Shown here: in pieces, positions 42,923 through 51,985 of the stretch | Numbering within the stretch: the first letter of the stretch is position 1 | Layout: the number at the start of each line of letters is the position of its first letter | Source: Bacillota bacterium | GTDB taxonomy: Bacteria > Bacillota_I > Bacilli_A > RF39 > UBA660 | DNA length: 64,000 nucleotides | Assembly (NCBI GenBank): GCA_015059495.1 | Contig: SVAI01000001.1 | Location: forward strand, 1 to 64,000 | Reading direction: 5' to 3' | The notes under the pieces: model-generated | The model's database searches: none | Told to the model about the DNA's origin: nothing | What the model saw: only the letters and a program-made list of their open reading frames with translations | Made by a program: the position numbers and the translations under genes

Positions 42923-42998
42923 TGGCGCCCGATGCAGGACTCGGACCTGCGACCTAACGGTTAACAGCCGTGCGCTCTACCAACTGAGCTAATCGGGC
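42923..42998 (-). tRNA. tRNA-Asn (anticodon GTT)
   Basis: 76 nt on the minus strand with encoded CCA. Acceptor GCCCGAT pairs with ATCGGGC, discriminator G; D arm GCTCAGTTGGTAGAGC; anticodon loop CTGTTAA with GTT (complement at 42963-42965); T arm GCAGG-TCCGAGT-CCTGC. The T-loop begins TCC rather than the usual TTC. It is the only tRNA I found in the window. Confidence 0.97.
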
Positions 42999-43020
42999 AT
43001 TTCTTTTTCAGTACTTCTTA

Positions 43021-43050
43021 ATTATATACTATAAATATTGACAATGTCAA
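43021..43050 (-). promoter_or_regulatory. Promoter of tRNA-Asn
   Basis: On the minus strand TTGACA (43045-43050), an 18-base spacer and TATAAT (43021-43026), 22 bases before the mature 5' end: a near-perfect stable RNA promoter. Confidence 0.85.
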
Positions 43051-43126
43051 CAACTTTTAAACAAAAAATTTAATTGATTAATTAGTGCCATTATGTTAAA
43101 ATTAAATAAGGTAGAGAGGTATAAGT

Positions 43127-43384
43127 ATGAATCAAGATAAACTAATAATGACAATCGATGGCCAAGAAAAAATATACGACGTATATTATTCTTTTACTTG
43201 TCCTCAAACAAATAAAGGATATATAGCATATTCTGAACATAAAAAGGATAATGATGGTAATGAAATAATATTAGTTAGTTCATATGACCCTAATATTTCA
43301 ACAACAAAATTATATCCAGTAACTGATCCTAAAGAAATGGAATTAGTACAAGAAGTATTTGAAAAAATAAAAAGTATAGCTTAA
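43127..43384 (+). CDS. DUF1292-family protein
   Basis: 85 residues. MTIDGQEKIYDVYYSFTCPQ followed by KGYIAYSEHKKDNDGNEIIL and LYPVTDPKEMELVQEVFEKI follows the DUF1292 (YrzB-type) pattern, a small Firmicutes family of unknown function. GAGAGGTATAAGT precedes the ATG. It is 14 bases upstream of the 43399 gene. Confidence 0.82.
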   Translation: MNQDKLIMTIDGQEKIYDVYYSFTCPQTNKGYIAYSEHKKDNDGNEIILVSSYDPNISTTKLYPVTDPKEMELVQEVFEKIKSIA

Positions 43385-43398
43385 GGAGGTTTTTAATT

Positions 43399-44490
43399 AT
43401 GGCACAAGAAGAAAAAAAGCTTAATGAAGATAAATTAAAATCTCCATTGGCTCCTAATAAAAACGATGATCAACTTAAAGAACTAAATAATAAGATTGAC
43501 AATTTAACAAGTTTTTTGTATTTGCGTCAAATCGAAGATCATTTTAATTTAATAACAAATGAATTAATGGAAAGTAATAAACAAAGAGATCAAAGAATTG
43601 AATTGCTAACCGAAAAAATTAATAGTCAAAATGAATTGTTACAAGATATTAAAGAATTATTATCTAATAGTTTAAATCAATCAAAAAATAATACTGAAAA
43701 ACAAACATTAGAAAAAATATCTGGACCAATCTTAGATGAAAGTGATGATGAAATAAAAATTGAACCACTTCCAGAAAAAGAAGAGAATGAAGAACAAATT
43801 CAAACTCCAAAAGATGAAGGTAAAAAAGAAGAAGTTAATGAAACACTTGAAGAATTAGCTCCAGTACAAGAAGAAGTAGTTGAAGAACAACAAGAAATAC
43901 CAGAATCAATGGATATTAATGAAGGAGTTAAAGTCATTGAAAGAGGACAAGTTGATGATTTAGTTTTATCTAAAGCAACTAATTACATTAAAAACAAAGG
44001 TGATAAATTAGTAATTAATGGAATTAATGAAGAAGAAAAAGAAGAAGATAAAAAGTCAGAGCTTGAAGAGGAAGAAGAAAGAATTAAAGCTGCTGAAGAG
44101 CAAGAACATTTAGATCTTTCAAGAGGAGATATTACTGAAGTAATTGAAGAAGAAACTTTAACTGATGAAACTCCAACTGTTGAAGACGCAAAAGATATTA
44201 CTCCAAGCGAAGTTCAACAAGTTGTAGCACAAGAAAGTATTGAACAACCTAAACTTTCAGATGTCGTTGATGAAGAAATTGCCCAAAAAATAGAAAATAC
44301 AACTAAATTTATATATGAAAATGTAAAAGCAGTTAAGAACTTTGTACAAGATAAAGTTAAAACTATATCTAGTGTATTTGCATCAAACCGTGAAGGAGAT
44401 ATGTCTTCAATGCCACAAAACATGAAGCAAAGTTGGGATGATAGTTTAATTAGTATGCCAGAAGTTTTAGGGTTACAAAGATCAAGATAA
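43399..44490 (+). CDS. Acidic coiled-coil protein, unknown
   Basis: 363 residues, no signal or membrane helix. The N-terminal 100 residues are heptad-like helices (IDNLTSFLYLRQIEDHFNLI, RDQRIELLTEKINSQNELLQ), followed by about 170 residues dominated by Glu (EEEKEEDKKSELEEEEERIK) that are probably disordered or a long single helix, and a C-terminal basic segment (VKAVKNFVQDKVKTI). AAGGAGG precedes the ATG. Co-transcribed with DUF1292. Function unknown. Confidence 0.72.
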   Translation: MAQEEKKLNEDKLKSPLAPNKNDDQLKELNNKIDNLTSFLYLRQIEDHFNLITNELMESNKQRDQRIELLTEKINSQNELLQDIKELLSNSLNQSKNNTEKQTLEKISGPILDESDDEIKIEPLPEKEENEEQIQTPKDEGKKEEVNETLEELAPVQEEVVEEQQEIPESMDINEGVKVIERGQVDDLVLSKATNYIKNKGDKLVINGINEEEKEEDKKSELEEEEERIKAAEEQEHLDLSRGDITEVIEEETLTDETPTVEDAKDITPSEVQQVVAQESIEQPKLSDVVDEEIAQKIENTTKFIYENVKAVKNFVQDKVKTISSVFASNREGDMSSMPQNMKQSWDDSLISMPEVLGLQRSR

Positions 44491-44494
44491 ATAT

Positions 44495-44518
44495 AAAACG
44501 TGTATAACACGTTTTTTT
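44495..44518 (+). terminator. Terminator after the 43399 gene
   Basis: AAAACGTGT pairs with ACACGTTTT around ATA, then Ts. Confidence 0.87.
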
Positions 44519-44574
44519 CTTTTAAAAAATAATAATATATGCTAAAATATTAAAGATTTAAAAAGGTGATATAT

Positions 44575-45756
44575 ATGAAGAAATTAATAGTTATTAGATA
44601 TGCAGAATTATCTACTAAAAAAAGTAATATTAAACAATTCTTAAACAAATTAAAAGAAAATATTACTTTTGCTTTAGAGGGAATAGATTTTACTTTATAT
44701 TTTGATAAAGGTAGAATGTTTATTGAAACAACTGAATATGAAACAGTATTAGATAAATTACAATATGTTCCTGGTATTCAAGGAATAATTCTAGCATATG
44801 AAGTAAATACTAATACTGATGAAATTAAAGATAGTATTATAACTTTATTAAAAGAAAAATCATTTAAAACATTTAAGGTATCTACTAAAAGAAGTGATAA
44901 GTCTTTTGAATATGATAGTATGGAATTCTCTAGATTACTAGGGGGTCATATTCTAAAAAATATTGATGGCTTAAGTGTTGATGTTCATAATCCTGAACTA
45001 GAAGTTAAAGTTGAAATAAGAAAGACTTCTACATATATTTATTTAGATGAAATAAAAGGTTTAGGTGGATATCCAGTTGGATCTAATGGTAAAGGTATGT
45101 TAATGTTATCTGGTGGAATAGATTCTCCAGTAGCAGGTTACCTAGCAATCAAAAGGGGTATTAGATTAGACGCACTATACTTTGCTGCACCTCCACACAC
45201 ATCAATGGACGCACAAAAGAAAGTTGAAGACCTAGCAAGAATATTATCTAAATATAATAACAACATTAATCTTCATATTATTAACTTAACTGAAATAGAA
45301 GAAACTATTTATAAAGAAATACCAAGAGATTATTTAATTACTATTTTAAGACGTATGATGTATAGAATAGGTGAAATACTAGCCTATAAAAACAAATGTA
45401 AGTGTTTAGTTAATGGTGAGAGTGTAGGACAAGTAGCTTCTCAAACATTATCATCAATGACTGTTATAAATAATGTAGTTAAAATACCAGTTCTTCGTCC
45501 AGTAGTATGTTTTGATAAAACTGAAATAATTGACTTATCTAAAAAAATAAATACTTATGATATATCTATATTACCATTTATAGATTGTTGTACTATATTT
45601 GTACCTAAACATCCAGTTATTAATCCTGAATTGGATATATGCGAAGAATATGAAAAACTAATAGATGTTGATGGTTTAATTAAACGTGCAATCGAATCAG
45701 AAGAAGTAATAAAAATAAGAAGTGAAAAAGAAAATAAATACTCTGACTTACTTTAA
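44575..45756 (+). CDS. thiI: tRNA 4-thiouridine synthase ThiI
   Basis: Activates U8 of tRNA with ATP and places sulphur from a cysteine desulphurase. 393 residues. AAGGTGATATAT fixes the ATG at 44575. Ferredoxin-like and THUMP region to about residue 165, then the PP-loop ATPase with MLSGGIDSPVAGYLAIKRG and the C-terminal part with LPFIDCCTIFVPKHPVI. There is no rhodanese domain, as usual for Gram-positive ThiI. A partner desulphurase (NifZ/IscS) is not next to it. Single-gene transcript. Confidence 0.96.
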   Translation: MKKLIVIRYAELSTKKSNIKQFLNKLKENITFALEGIDFTLYFDKGRMFIETTEYETVLDKLQYVPGIQGIILAYEVNTNTDEIKDSIITLLKEKSFKTFKVSTKRSDKSFEYDSMEFSRLLGGHILKNIDGLSVDVHNPELEVKVEIRKTSTYIYLDEIKGLGGYPVGSNGKGMLMLSGGIDSPVAGYLAIKRGIRLDALYFAAPPHTSMDAQKKVEDLARILSKYNNNINLHIINLTEIEETIYKEIPRDYLITILRRMMYRIGEILAYKNKCKCLVNGESVGQVASQTLSSMTVINNVVKIPVLRPVVCFDKTEIIDLSKKINTYDISILPFIDCCTIFVPKHPVINPELDICEEYEKLIDVDGLIKRAIESEEVIKIRSEKENKYSDLL

Positions 45757-45779
45757 AAAGACTAGTAATAGTCTTTTTT
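45754..45779 (+). terminator. Terminator of thiI
   Basis: AAAAAGACT pairs with AGTCTTTTT around a 6-nt loop, T run, overlapping the stop. Confidence 0.85.
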
Positions 45780-45814
45780 ATTTTGTATAATTAATTAAGA
45801 GTAGGATTGATAAT

Positions 45815-47035
45815 ATGAATAAGTATTTAACTAAAAATATATCTCTTATAATTAAAATATTTTTATACTTACAACCAGTTATAGATTTAGTAACTAGTAT
45901 AATGATTAATTATTTTAATATTAATATTACTCTAGGTATGATAATAAGAATGATATTCTTATTATTCATAATATTCTTTTATTTATTTGTTAAAAAGAAT
46001 AATTCTAATTATAAAAAAATATATTTATTATCACTTCTATTATTTAGTATTACTTATTTAACTATTATGTTTATAACTAAAGGTAATCTAATTATCTTTA
46101 AAGAATTATCTAATTACTTAAAAATAATATACTTTATAATATTATTAACACTAATAGATAAAAAAGATATAAAAATAAATATCCATGATTTAATTAATAT
46201 AAGTATTATATATTTATTATTGATACTTATACCTAATATCTTAAATATATCATTTAATTCATATACACAAGGTAAAATAGGTAGTGTAGGTTTATTTAAT
46301 TCAGGTAATGAAATAAGTGCTATATTAGCTATATTAACACCATTTATAGTTAATTATATATTTATGAAAAATCAAAACATAATTAAAAAAATAATACTAA
46401 TATTATTAGTATTACTAACATACTTTCAAATGGGTAGTAAAATAGTTATTATTTCTCTAATATTAAGTATTATATTTAACTTAATAATAACTATTAAAAA
46501 TGATAAAAACTTTAATACTAAAAAATTAATATACTTATTATTATCTTTAATAATTATAGTTACTTTATTAATAATATTTATTCCTAAAACTAACTTCTAT
46601 TATAATATAGTATTACATTTAAATTACTTAGGTATAAATAATATAAGTGATTTATTTACATATAATACTTTAAATAGATTTATCTTTAGTGATAGATTAT
46701 CATTTTTAAGTATAACTAATAATTACTTTATTAATGGATCTATTATTCAAAAATTATTTGGATTAGGTACTATAATTAATCCATACACTGATTATATATA
46801 TATTAAATCAATTGAAATGGATTTATTTGATATATTTTATAATATTGGTATAATAGGATTTATTATATATATTATTCCATTAATTAAAGGATTTAAAGAA
46901 TTAAATAAGAATTCACTAATTATATTTAGTGCTATACTTTCAATTGTTATTGCAATGCTTGTAGGTCATACATTACTAGCTCCTGCAGTAGCAATATATA
47001 TAATAATAATATTTAAAATGGAGAAGCCAATATGA
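45815..47035 (+). CDS. O-antigen ligase-like polysaccharide membrane protein
   Basis: 406 residues with about ten to twelve membrane helices. The layout, including LFNSGNEISAILAILTPFIV in the middle, a larger outer loop after LIIFIPKTN, and the end FSAILSIVIAMLVGHTLLAP, resembles Wzy/WaaL O-antigen ligase family proteins, which polymerise or transfer surface glycans. AGGAT precedes the ATG. Its end overlaps the next glycosyltransferase gene by 4 bases, so they form an operon. Family membership is likely but divergent. Confidence 0.78.
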   Translation: MNKYLTKNISLIIKIFLYLQPVIDLVTSIMINYFNINITLGMIIRMIFLLFIIFFYLFVKKNNSNYKKIYLLSLLLFSITYLTIMFITKGNLIIFKELSNYLKIIYFIILLTLIDKKDIKINIHDLINISIIYLLLILIPNILNISFNSYTQGKIGSVGLFNSGNEISAILAILTPFIVNYIFMKNQNIIKKIILILLVLLTYFQMGSKIVIISLILSIIFNLIITIKNDKNFNTKKLIYLLLSLIIIVTLLIIFIPKTNFYYNIVLHLNYLGINNISDLFTYNTLNRFIFSDRLSFLSITNNYFINGSIIQKLFGLGTIINPYTDYIYIKSIEMDLFDIFYNIGIIGFIIYIIPLIKGFKELNKNSLIIFSAILSIVIAMLVGHTLLAPAVAIYIIIIFKMEKPI

Positions 47036-47880
47036 AAAACGTATTTGTAATAGTTAACTATAAAGATAGTGATACTACTATTAGATTACTAAATAATATT
47101 AAAGATTATAAAGTAATAGATAAAATAATAGTAGTAGATAATGCATCAAATGATGGTTCTGTATTTAAAATGGAATCGCTTAAAATTAGAAAATTAGAAG
47201 TAATTGAATCTAAAGAAAACAATGGTTATTCTTCAGCTCTAAATATTGGCTGTAAACATGCAATTAAATTATATAAAGAATGTAATTTAATAATATCTAA
47301 TAGTGATATTATCATTGATAGTGAACATGATTTAAAAGATTTAATAGATACCTTATCTAACACTAATGTAATTGTTGCACCAAACATAATCGAAGACAAT
47401 AAACTTTCACGTGGATGGCATATACCAACACCAATGGATGACTTTAAACAAAATTTAATCATTGGAGGTTCATCATACCTTGATAAGCATTTAAGATATA
47501 GAGATGAATATTATTCTAAACACTTATCTAAAGTTGAAACAGTATCTGGTTGTTTCTTCTTAATTACATCTAAGCATTTACAAGATATTAACTTCTTTGA
47601 TGAAAATGTATTCTTATACTATGAAGAAAATATCTTTGGTATTAAAACAAGAAATCTAAAAAAGAATATAGTTATTAATAATGATGTAGATGTAGTACAT
47701 GATCATGCTAAAACTATTAATAAGAATTTAAAAAGAATTAATAAATATAAAATATTAAAAAAATCACAATATTATTTTAATAAAACATATAATAAAGCTA
47801 ATATATTTGAATTATTCTTAATAAGAATAAGTGCATTTATAACTAAGTTATTATTATATATTAAATATCTAATAGACTAG
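47032..47880 (+). CDS. Glycosyltransferase family 2
   Basis: 282 residues. MKNVFVIVNYKDSDTTIRLL opens the GT-A fold; IIVVDNASNDGS is the nucleotide-sugar site, ENNGYSSALNIGCKHA follows, NLIISNSDIIID carries the DxD-equivalent, and SGCFFLITSKHL plus FDENVFLYYEE the acceptor side, in the style of rhamnosyltransferase-like enzymes. It overlaps the upstream membrane gene by 4 bases. Likely role: capsule or wall polysaccharide side-chain synthesis. Confidence 0.9.
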   Translation: MKNVFVIVNYKDSDTTIRLLNNIKDYKVIDKIIVVDNASNDGSVFKMESLKIRKLEVIESKENNGYSSALNIGCKHAIKLYKECNLIISNSDIIIDSEHDLKDLIDTLSNTNVIVAPNIIEDNKLSRGWHIPTPMDDFKQNLIIGGSSYLDKHLRYRDEYYSKHLSKVETVSGCFFLITSKHLQDINFFDENVFLYYEENIFGIKTRNLKKNIVINNDVDVVHDHAKTINKNLKRINKYKILKKSQYYFNKTYNKANIFELFLIRISAFITKLLLYIKYLID

Positions 47881-47890
47881 GAGTGTTAAT

Positions 47891-48046
47891 ATGTTTAAAA
47901 TGAATGAAAAATATGTAGTATCATTAAATAATAAAGATAAAGGTGTATTAACTATATTAGCTATCTTAAATAAAAGAAATTATAATGTAAGAAGAAGATT
48001 ACATCAAACTAAAAGAGTATATTTAGTTATGAACCATAATATCTAA
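47891..48046 (+). CDS. 51-residue ACT-like mini protein
   Basis: Preceded by AGGAG at normal spacing, 10 bases after the glycosyltransferase gene. KYVVSLNNKDKGVLTILAIL, then NKRNYNVRRRLHQTKRVYLV follow the first half of an ACT domain (strand, Gly-Val-Leu helix start, N-R-R/K-x-Y-N-V turn, second strand), as in the small subunit of acetolactate synthase. ACT domains are usually 65-75 residues, so the second beta-alpha-beta part is missing. It could be a stand-alone half-domain, a remnant, or a chance likeness. A terminator follows at once. Confidence 0.6.
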   Translation: MFKMNEKYVVSLNNKDKGVLTILAILNKRNYNVRRRLHQTKRVYLVMNHNI

Positions 48047-48075
48047 GAAGTATGTATATTTACATACTTTTTTTT
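48047..48075 (+). terminator. Terminator after the ACT-like gene
   Basis: AAGTATGTA pairs with TACATACTT around TATT, then eight T. Confidence 0.87.
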
Positions 48076-48131
48076 ATATTTGTTTTATGTTAAAATAGTA
48101 ATAGTTAAAATAAAGAGTGGGTGTATAAAAT

Positions 48132-50615
48132 ATGGCTACATTAAATAGAGAATTTAAAGTTGATAAATATGGTGCTATAAGTAATGAAAAGGCTATCTTT
48201 AAAGGACAATTCTATAGAATTACAGTTCTTTCAGATTGTCTAGTAAGATTAGAATATGATGAAGGTGGAATGTTTGAAGATAGACCAACTGAACTAGCTA
48301 AGTTTAGAAACTTTCCAGTACCAGAATTTAAAACAAAAGAAAATGAAACAACTTTAGAAATAACAACTAAATATTTTGTATTACAATATCAAAAAGATAA
48401 ACCATTTGCTGGTTCAATGTTTGCACCTGATGCTTATCTTAAAGTAGCATTAGTTAAAAGTGATAAAGCATGGTATTATTCACATGATGAAGCAAGAAAC
48501 TTCAAAGGATTTGTTAATACTATTGATTTAAGAGAACCATACATGACACCAGCTGAAAAAGCAATCGAAAACAAAGATGTTAAAAAGAAAGCTAAGAAAG
48601 TATTAAATATAAAAGACTCACTTAAAGGATTATATTCTACAGATGGTTTTGTAGCACTAGATGACTCTGATTCACTAATTATTGATGAACAAGGATTTTT
48701 AGTAAAAGATGAAAGAAAAAGAATAGATATTTATCTATTCATGTATAAAAGAGACTTTGGTGTATGTTTAAAAGATTACTTTACTTTAACAGGTTATCCT
48801 CCATTAATACCAAGATATGCTTTAGGTATTTGGTGGAATAAAACTAAAGAATATAAAATGCAAGATATCGTAGAATTAACTAAAGATTTCAATAAATATG
48901 AAATACCTTTAAGTTTATTACTACTAGGAGAACATTGGCATATTAAAGATATTAATAACAAATCTATATATAAATCAGGATTTACATTTAATCCAGAATG
49001 CTTTACTAAAGCAGAAGAATTAACTACATACCTACATGATAGAGGTATAAGATTAGGTGTAAATATAGATCCAGCTGAGGGTATTCATACTCATGAAAAG
49101 AACTATGATGAATTAGCAGCTAATCTAGGCTATAAAGAAAAACAAATAATACCATATAACATATATGATAAAAACTTTATAGCTAATTATTTAACTACAT
49201 TAATTACACCACTATATAATACTGGTGTAGATATGTTCTGGATAGATTATTATCCAAAAGATAGAAAGAAATTAAATGCTACTAATTACTATCAATTTAA
49301 TGACTTTAAGAAAATGAAATCTAAAAGACCATTTATTATGTCTAGAATAAGTGATAAAGCACCACATAATTATGGAATACTATATTCAGGTGAATCATTT
49401 GTATCATGGGAAACATTAGCTAAAATACCACAATATAATATCTTAGGTTCTAACTTAGGATTATCATGGTGGAGCCATGATATAGGTGGTTATAAAAATG
49501 GTGTAGAAGATAAAGAATTATATTTAAGATATATTCAACTTGGAGTATTCTCTCCAATATTAAGATTATCTTCTGAAACAGGTCATTATTATAAGAGAAA
49601 ACCATGGAAATGGGATTTAAATACTTATTCTGTAGCAAGAGATTATTTAAGATTTAGACATAGATTAATACCATATCTATATGGTGAAGCATATAAATAT
49701 CATAAGAGTGGTTTACCACTAATACAACCACTATATTATGCTATACCAGAAATATATGATGAAAAAGAATTTCAAAATGAATACTTCTTTGGAACAGAAT
49801 TACTTGTTGCTCCAATAACTAAACCTGCTGATGAAGTCATGCAAAGATCAGTTGAAAGAGTATACTTACCAGCTGGAACTTGGTATGATTTTAAAACAGG
49901 TAAGAAATTTATTGGTGATAAAAGATATTATATGTTCTATAAACAAGAAGATTATCCGGTATTTGCTAAGAGTGGTTCAATTATTATTCTAGCAGATTTA
50001 GAACAAAACATTAATGTTACTAATCCTCCTAAGAGTATGGAAATACATGTATTCCCAGGTAAGAATAATATTTATAACCTATATGAAGATGATGGTACAA
50101 CAACTATGTATAAAGATGGTTATTACATTGTTACTAAATTTGATTATAACTACTTACAAAATGCTTATAACTTAATTATAAGACCATTCGAAGGTAAATC
50201 TAAGATTATACCTGATACAAGAAATTATAAGATAAGATTTAGAAACACAAGAGAACCAAGAAACATAGATGTAATGCAAGAAAATAAACCAATGCCATTT
50301 ACATCTAGAATCGAAGACAATGATTTAATAATTGATGTTAAAGATGTTGATACAACAAGACAATTAACAGTTATGTGTAAGGGTCAAAACATTGAAATAG
50401 ACTCAAAACGTATAATCAATGAAGATATTGATTCAATCATTAATGACCTTCAAATAACAACATCACTAAAAGCAAGAATCGCAGATATCATGTTTAGCAA
50501 GATAGACATTTCAAGAAAACGTATCTATCTAAAGAAACTTAAGAAGAATGGTTTAGATAATAAATTTATTAAAATGTTCTTAAAATTATTAGACTACATG
50601 AAAGAAATAGATTAA
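48132..50615 (+). CDS. Glycoside hydrolase family 31 enzyme
   Basis: 827 residues, cytoplasmic (no signal). N-terminal beta-sandwich, then the barrel: LGIWWNKTKEYKMQDIV, LLLLGEHWHIKD, LGVNIDPAEGI, VDMFWIDYYPKD with the likely nucleophile Asp372, MSRISD, LYSGESFVSWETL, and LSWWSHDIGGY, SSETGHYYKRKPW, followed by C-terminal beta domains (TELLVAPITKP, LPAGTWYDFKTGK). Family 31 includes alpha-glucosidases and alpha-xylosidases. The block normally reading W-S/T-G-D-N, which carries the acid/base Asp, reads YSGES here, with Glu421 at that place. Substrate unknown. Single-gene transcript. Confidence 0.92.
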   Translation: MATLNREFKVDKYGAISNEKAIFKGQFYRITVLSDCLVRLEYDEGGMFEDRPTELAKFRNFPVPEFKTKENETTLEITTKYFVLQYQKDKPFAGSMFAPDAYLKVALVKSDKAWYYSHDEARNFKGFVNTIDLREPYMTPAEKAIENKDVKKKAKKVLNIKDSLKGLYSTDGFVALDDSDSLIIDEQGFLVKDERKRIDIYLFMYKRDFGVCLKDYFTLTGYPPLIPRYALGIWWNKTKEYKMQDIVELTKDFNKYEIPLSLLLLGEHWHIKDINNKSIYKSGFTFNPECFTKAEELTTYLHDRGIRLGVNIDPAEGIHTHEKNYDELAANLGYKEKQIIPYNIYDKNFIANYLTTLITPLYNTGVDMFWIDYYPKDRKKLNATNYYQFNDFKKMKSKRPFIMSRISDKAPHNYGILYSGESFVSWETLAKIPQYNILGSNLGLSWWSHDIGGYKNGVEDKELYLRYIQLGVFSPILRLSSETGHYYKRKPWKWDLNTYSVARDYLRFRHRLIPYLYGEAYKYHKSGLPLIQPLYYAIPEIYDEKEFQNEYFFGTELLVAPITKPADEVMQRSVERVYLPAGTWYDFKTGKKFIGDKRYYMFYKQEDYPVFAKSGSIIILADLEQNINVTNPPKSMEIHVFPGKNNIYNLYEDDGTTTMYKDGYYIVTKFDYNYLQNAYNLIIRPFEGKSKIIPDTRNYKIRFRNTREPRNIDVMQENKPMPFTSRIEDNDLIIDVKDVDTTRQLTVMCKGQNIEIDSKRIINEDIDSIINDLQITTSLKARIADIMFSKIDISRKRIYLKKLKKNGLDNKFIKMFLKLLDYMKEID

Positions 50616-50638
50616 GTGTTCATAAGAACACTTTTTTT
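50614..50638 (+). terminator. Terminator of the GH31 gene
   Basis: AAGTGTTC pairs with GAACACTT around ATAA, then a T run. Confidence 0.87.
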
Positions 50639-50690
50639 AATGATTACAAATATTTATGATATAATACTTATATAATGGCGAGGTGAGAAG

Positions 50691-51920
50691 ATGCATAGAT
50701 TTAATAAAAATAAAGCTATTAAAAAATTATCTAATAGAAACAATGATAAAACTAAAATAATCTCAGTCTCAGTATCTATAGTAATTTTAATAGTTGCAAT
50801 TATATATTTTTCATTTGCTAGATTTGAATCAATAAATAAATATTCCCTAATTAGTGGAAAAGTAATTAGTTCTAAACCCGTTTTAATCAGCAAAAAAATG
50901 ATAAAATTGGAAACATCTGGTTCAGCAGATTTGGAATATGATGGAGTAGAAACACTAGGAGAAAATGGTACAGAAGATAATAATTTAAGATATGTTGGAG
51001 CTAATCCAAATAATTATGTATATTTTAACTGTAGTACAACTAATACATCAGAAATGAATGATAGTACATGTGAAAAATGGAGAATAATAGGATTATTTAA
51101 TAATATAGAAGATAATAGTGGAAATGTAGCATCAAGAGTAAAAATAATAAGAGATCAATCATTAGGTGATTATTCATGGGATTCTTCAGACTCAACGGTT
51201 AATAGTGGATTCGGAATCAACCAATGGGGTCCATCAGAAAATTATGAAGGTGCAGATCTTATGCGAGAATTAAATACCGATTATTTAGGAAATATAACAG
51301 TAGGTACTGATGGTAAATGGTATAATGAATCTAGTAATTCAAAAACAGCTAATATGCCAACATCAACATTAAATTCAAATGCTAAGGAAATGATACAAGA
51401 AGTAAAATGGAATACAGGTTCAAATGGAAGTAATGAATTTTCCACATTGACAACTAAAAATATGTATACATATGAGAGAAGTGAAAACACAGGAAAGATA
51501 TGTAGTAGTGGAACATATTGTAATGATGGTGAGAATAGAAAAACTACTTGGGTTGGAAAAGTAGCATTAATATATCCAAGTGATTATGGATATGCTACTT
51601 CAGGGGGAAATACATTAAATAAAAATGCGTGTTTAAATACAGTAATATTTGATTGGTATGATGATTCTGAAATAGAGGGAATAAGTGATTGTTATAGCAA
51701 TTCATGGATATATAATGAAAATTATTGGCAATGGACTCTTTCGCCTGGTGCGTATAGTGATGATGCCCGCCGTGTGATCCATGTCGTTAGTGGAGGCTAT
51801 GTTGGCAACAGTTATGCGAGCCATGCCGATGCGGTGCGCCCAGTAGTCTTCCTTCAATCATCAATCACCATTGTTGAAGGAATTGGTTCATCAGAGATGC
51901 CATATAAGTTAACGATGTGA
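50691..51920 (+). CDS. Membrane-anchored surface protein with C-terminal variable-region-like tract
   Basis: 409 residues. GAGGTGAGAAG precedes the ATG. An N-terminal helix (VSVSIVILIVAIIYFSFA) anchors it; the rest is outside, with Cys in FNCSTTNTSEM, STCEKWRIIGLFN and ICSSGTYCNDGE. The second half has the FGE/C-type-lectin-like layout: KVIIRD-type strand, LMRELN, WTLSPGA and VRPVVFL. From 51741 to 51840 the GC content is 58 of 100 bases by hand count in an otherwise very AT-rich gene. From Gly353 to Arg383, 25 of 31 codons end in C or T. This fits the variable region of a diversity-generating retroelement target protein. No reverse transcriptase or template repeat is in the window. Confidence 0.75.
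   Translation: MHRFNKNKAIKKLSNRNNDKTKIISVSVSIVILIVAIIYFSFARFESINKYSLISGKVISSKPVLISKKMIKLETSGSADLEYDGVETLGENGTEDNNLRYVGANPNNYVYFNCSTTNTSEMNDSTCEKWRIIGLFNNIEDNSGNVASRVKIIRDQSLGDYSWDSSDSTVNSGFGINQWGPSENYEGADLMRELNTDYLGNITVGTDGKWYNESSNSKTANMPTSTLNSNAKEMIQEVKWNTGSNGSNEFSTLTTKNMYTYERSENTGKICSSGTYCNDGENRKTTWVGKVALIYPSDYGYATSGGNTLNKNACLNTVIFDWYDDSEIEGISDCYSNSWIYNENYWQWTLSPGAYSDDARRVIHVVSGGYVGNSYASHADAVRPVVFLQSSITIVEGIGSSEMPYKLTM
51732..51850 (+). other. Candidate retroelement-diversified region (VR)
   Basis: Abrupt GC-rich tract encoding WTLSP ... RPVVFL at the end of the 50691 protein. NNC/NNT codons dominate, as expected when AAC/AAT codons of a template are mutated at adenines. The flanks (tggactctttcg and gtgcgcccagtagtc) look like conserved framework. 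Confidence 0.6.
51851..51880 (+). repeat. Inverted repeat just after the candidate VR
   Basis: CCTTCAA (51851-51857) pairs with TTGAAGG (51874-51880) across a 16-base loop. Retroelement targets often carry a hairpin or cruciform after the VR, but those have shorter loops, so the meaning is uncertain. Confidence 0.4.
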
Positions 51921-51985
51921 ATGATATAACAGAAGAGAAGAGTAAATAATAAAAAATGAATAAAGAAACAATTATGATAAAATAA

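Noticed and set aside
44575-45756. ThiI fused to a rhodanese domain.
   Set aside because: The protein ends shortly after the PP-loop part, as in Gram-positive ThiI, and no rhodanese Cys is seen.
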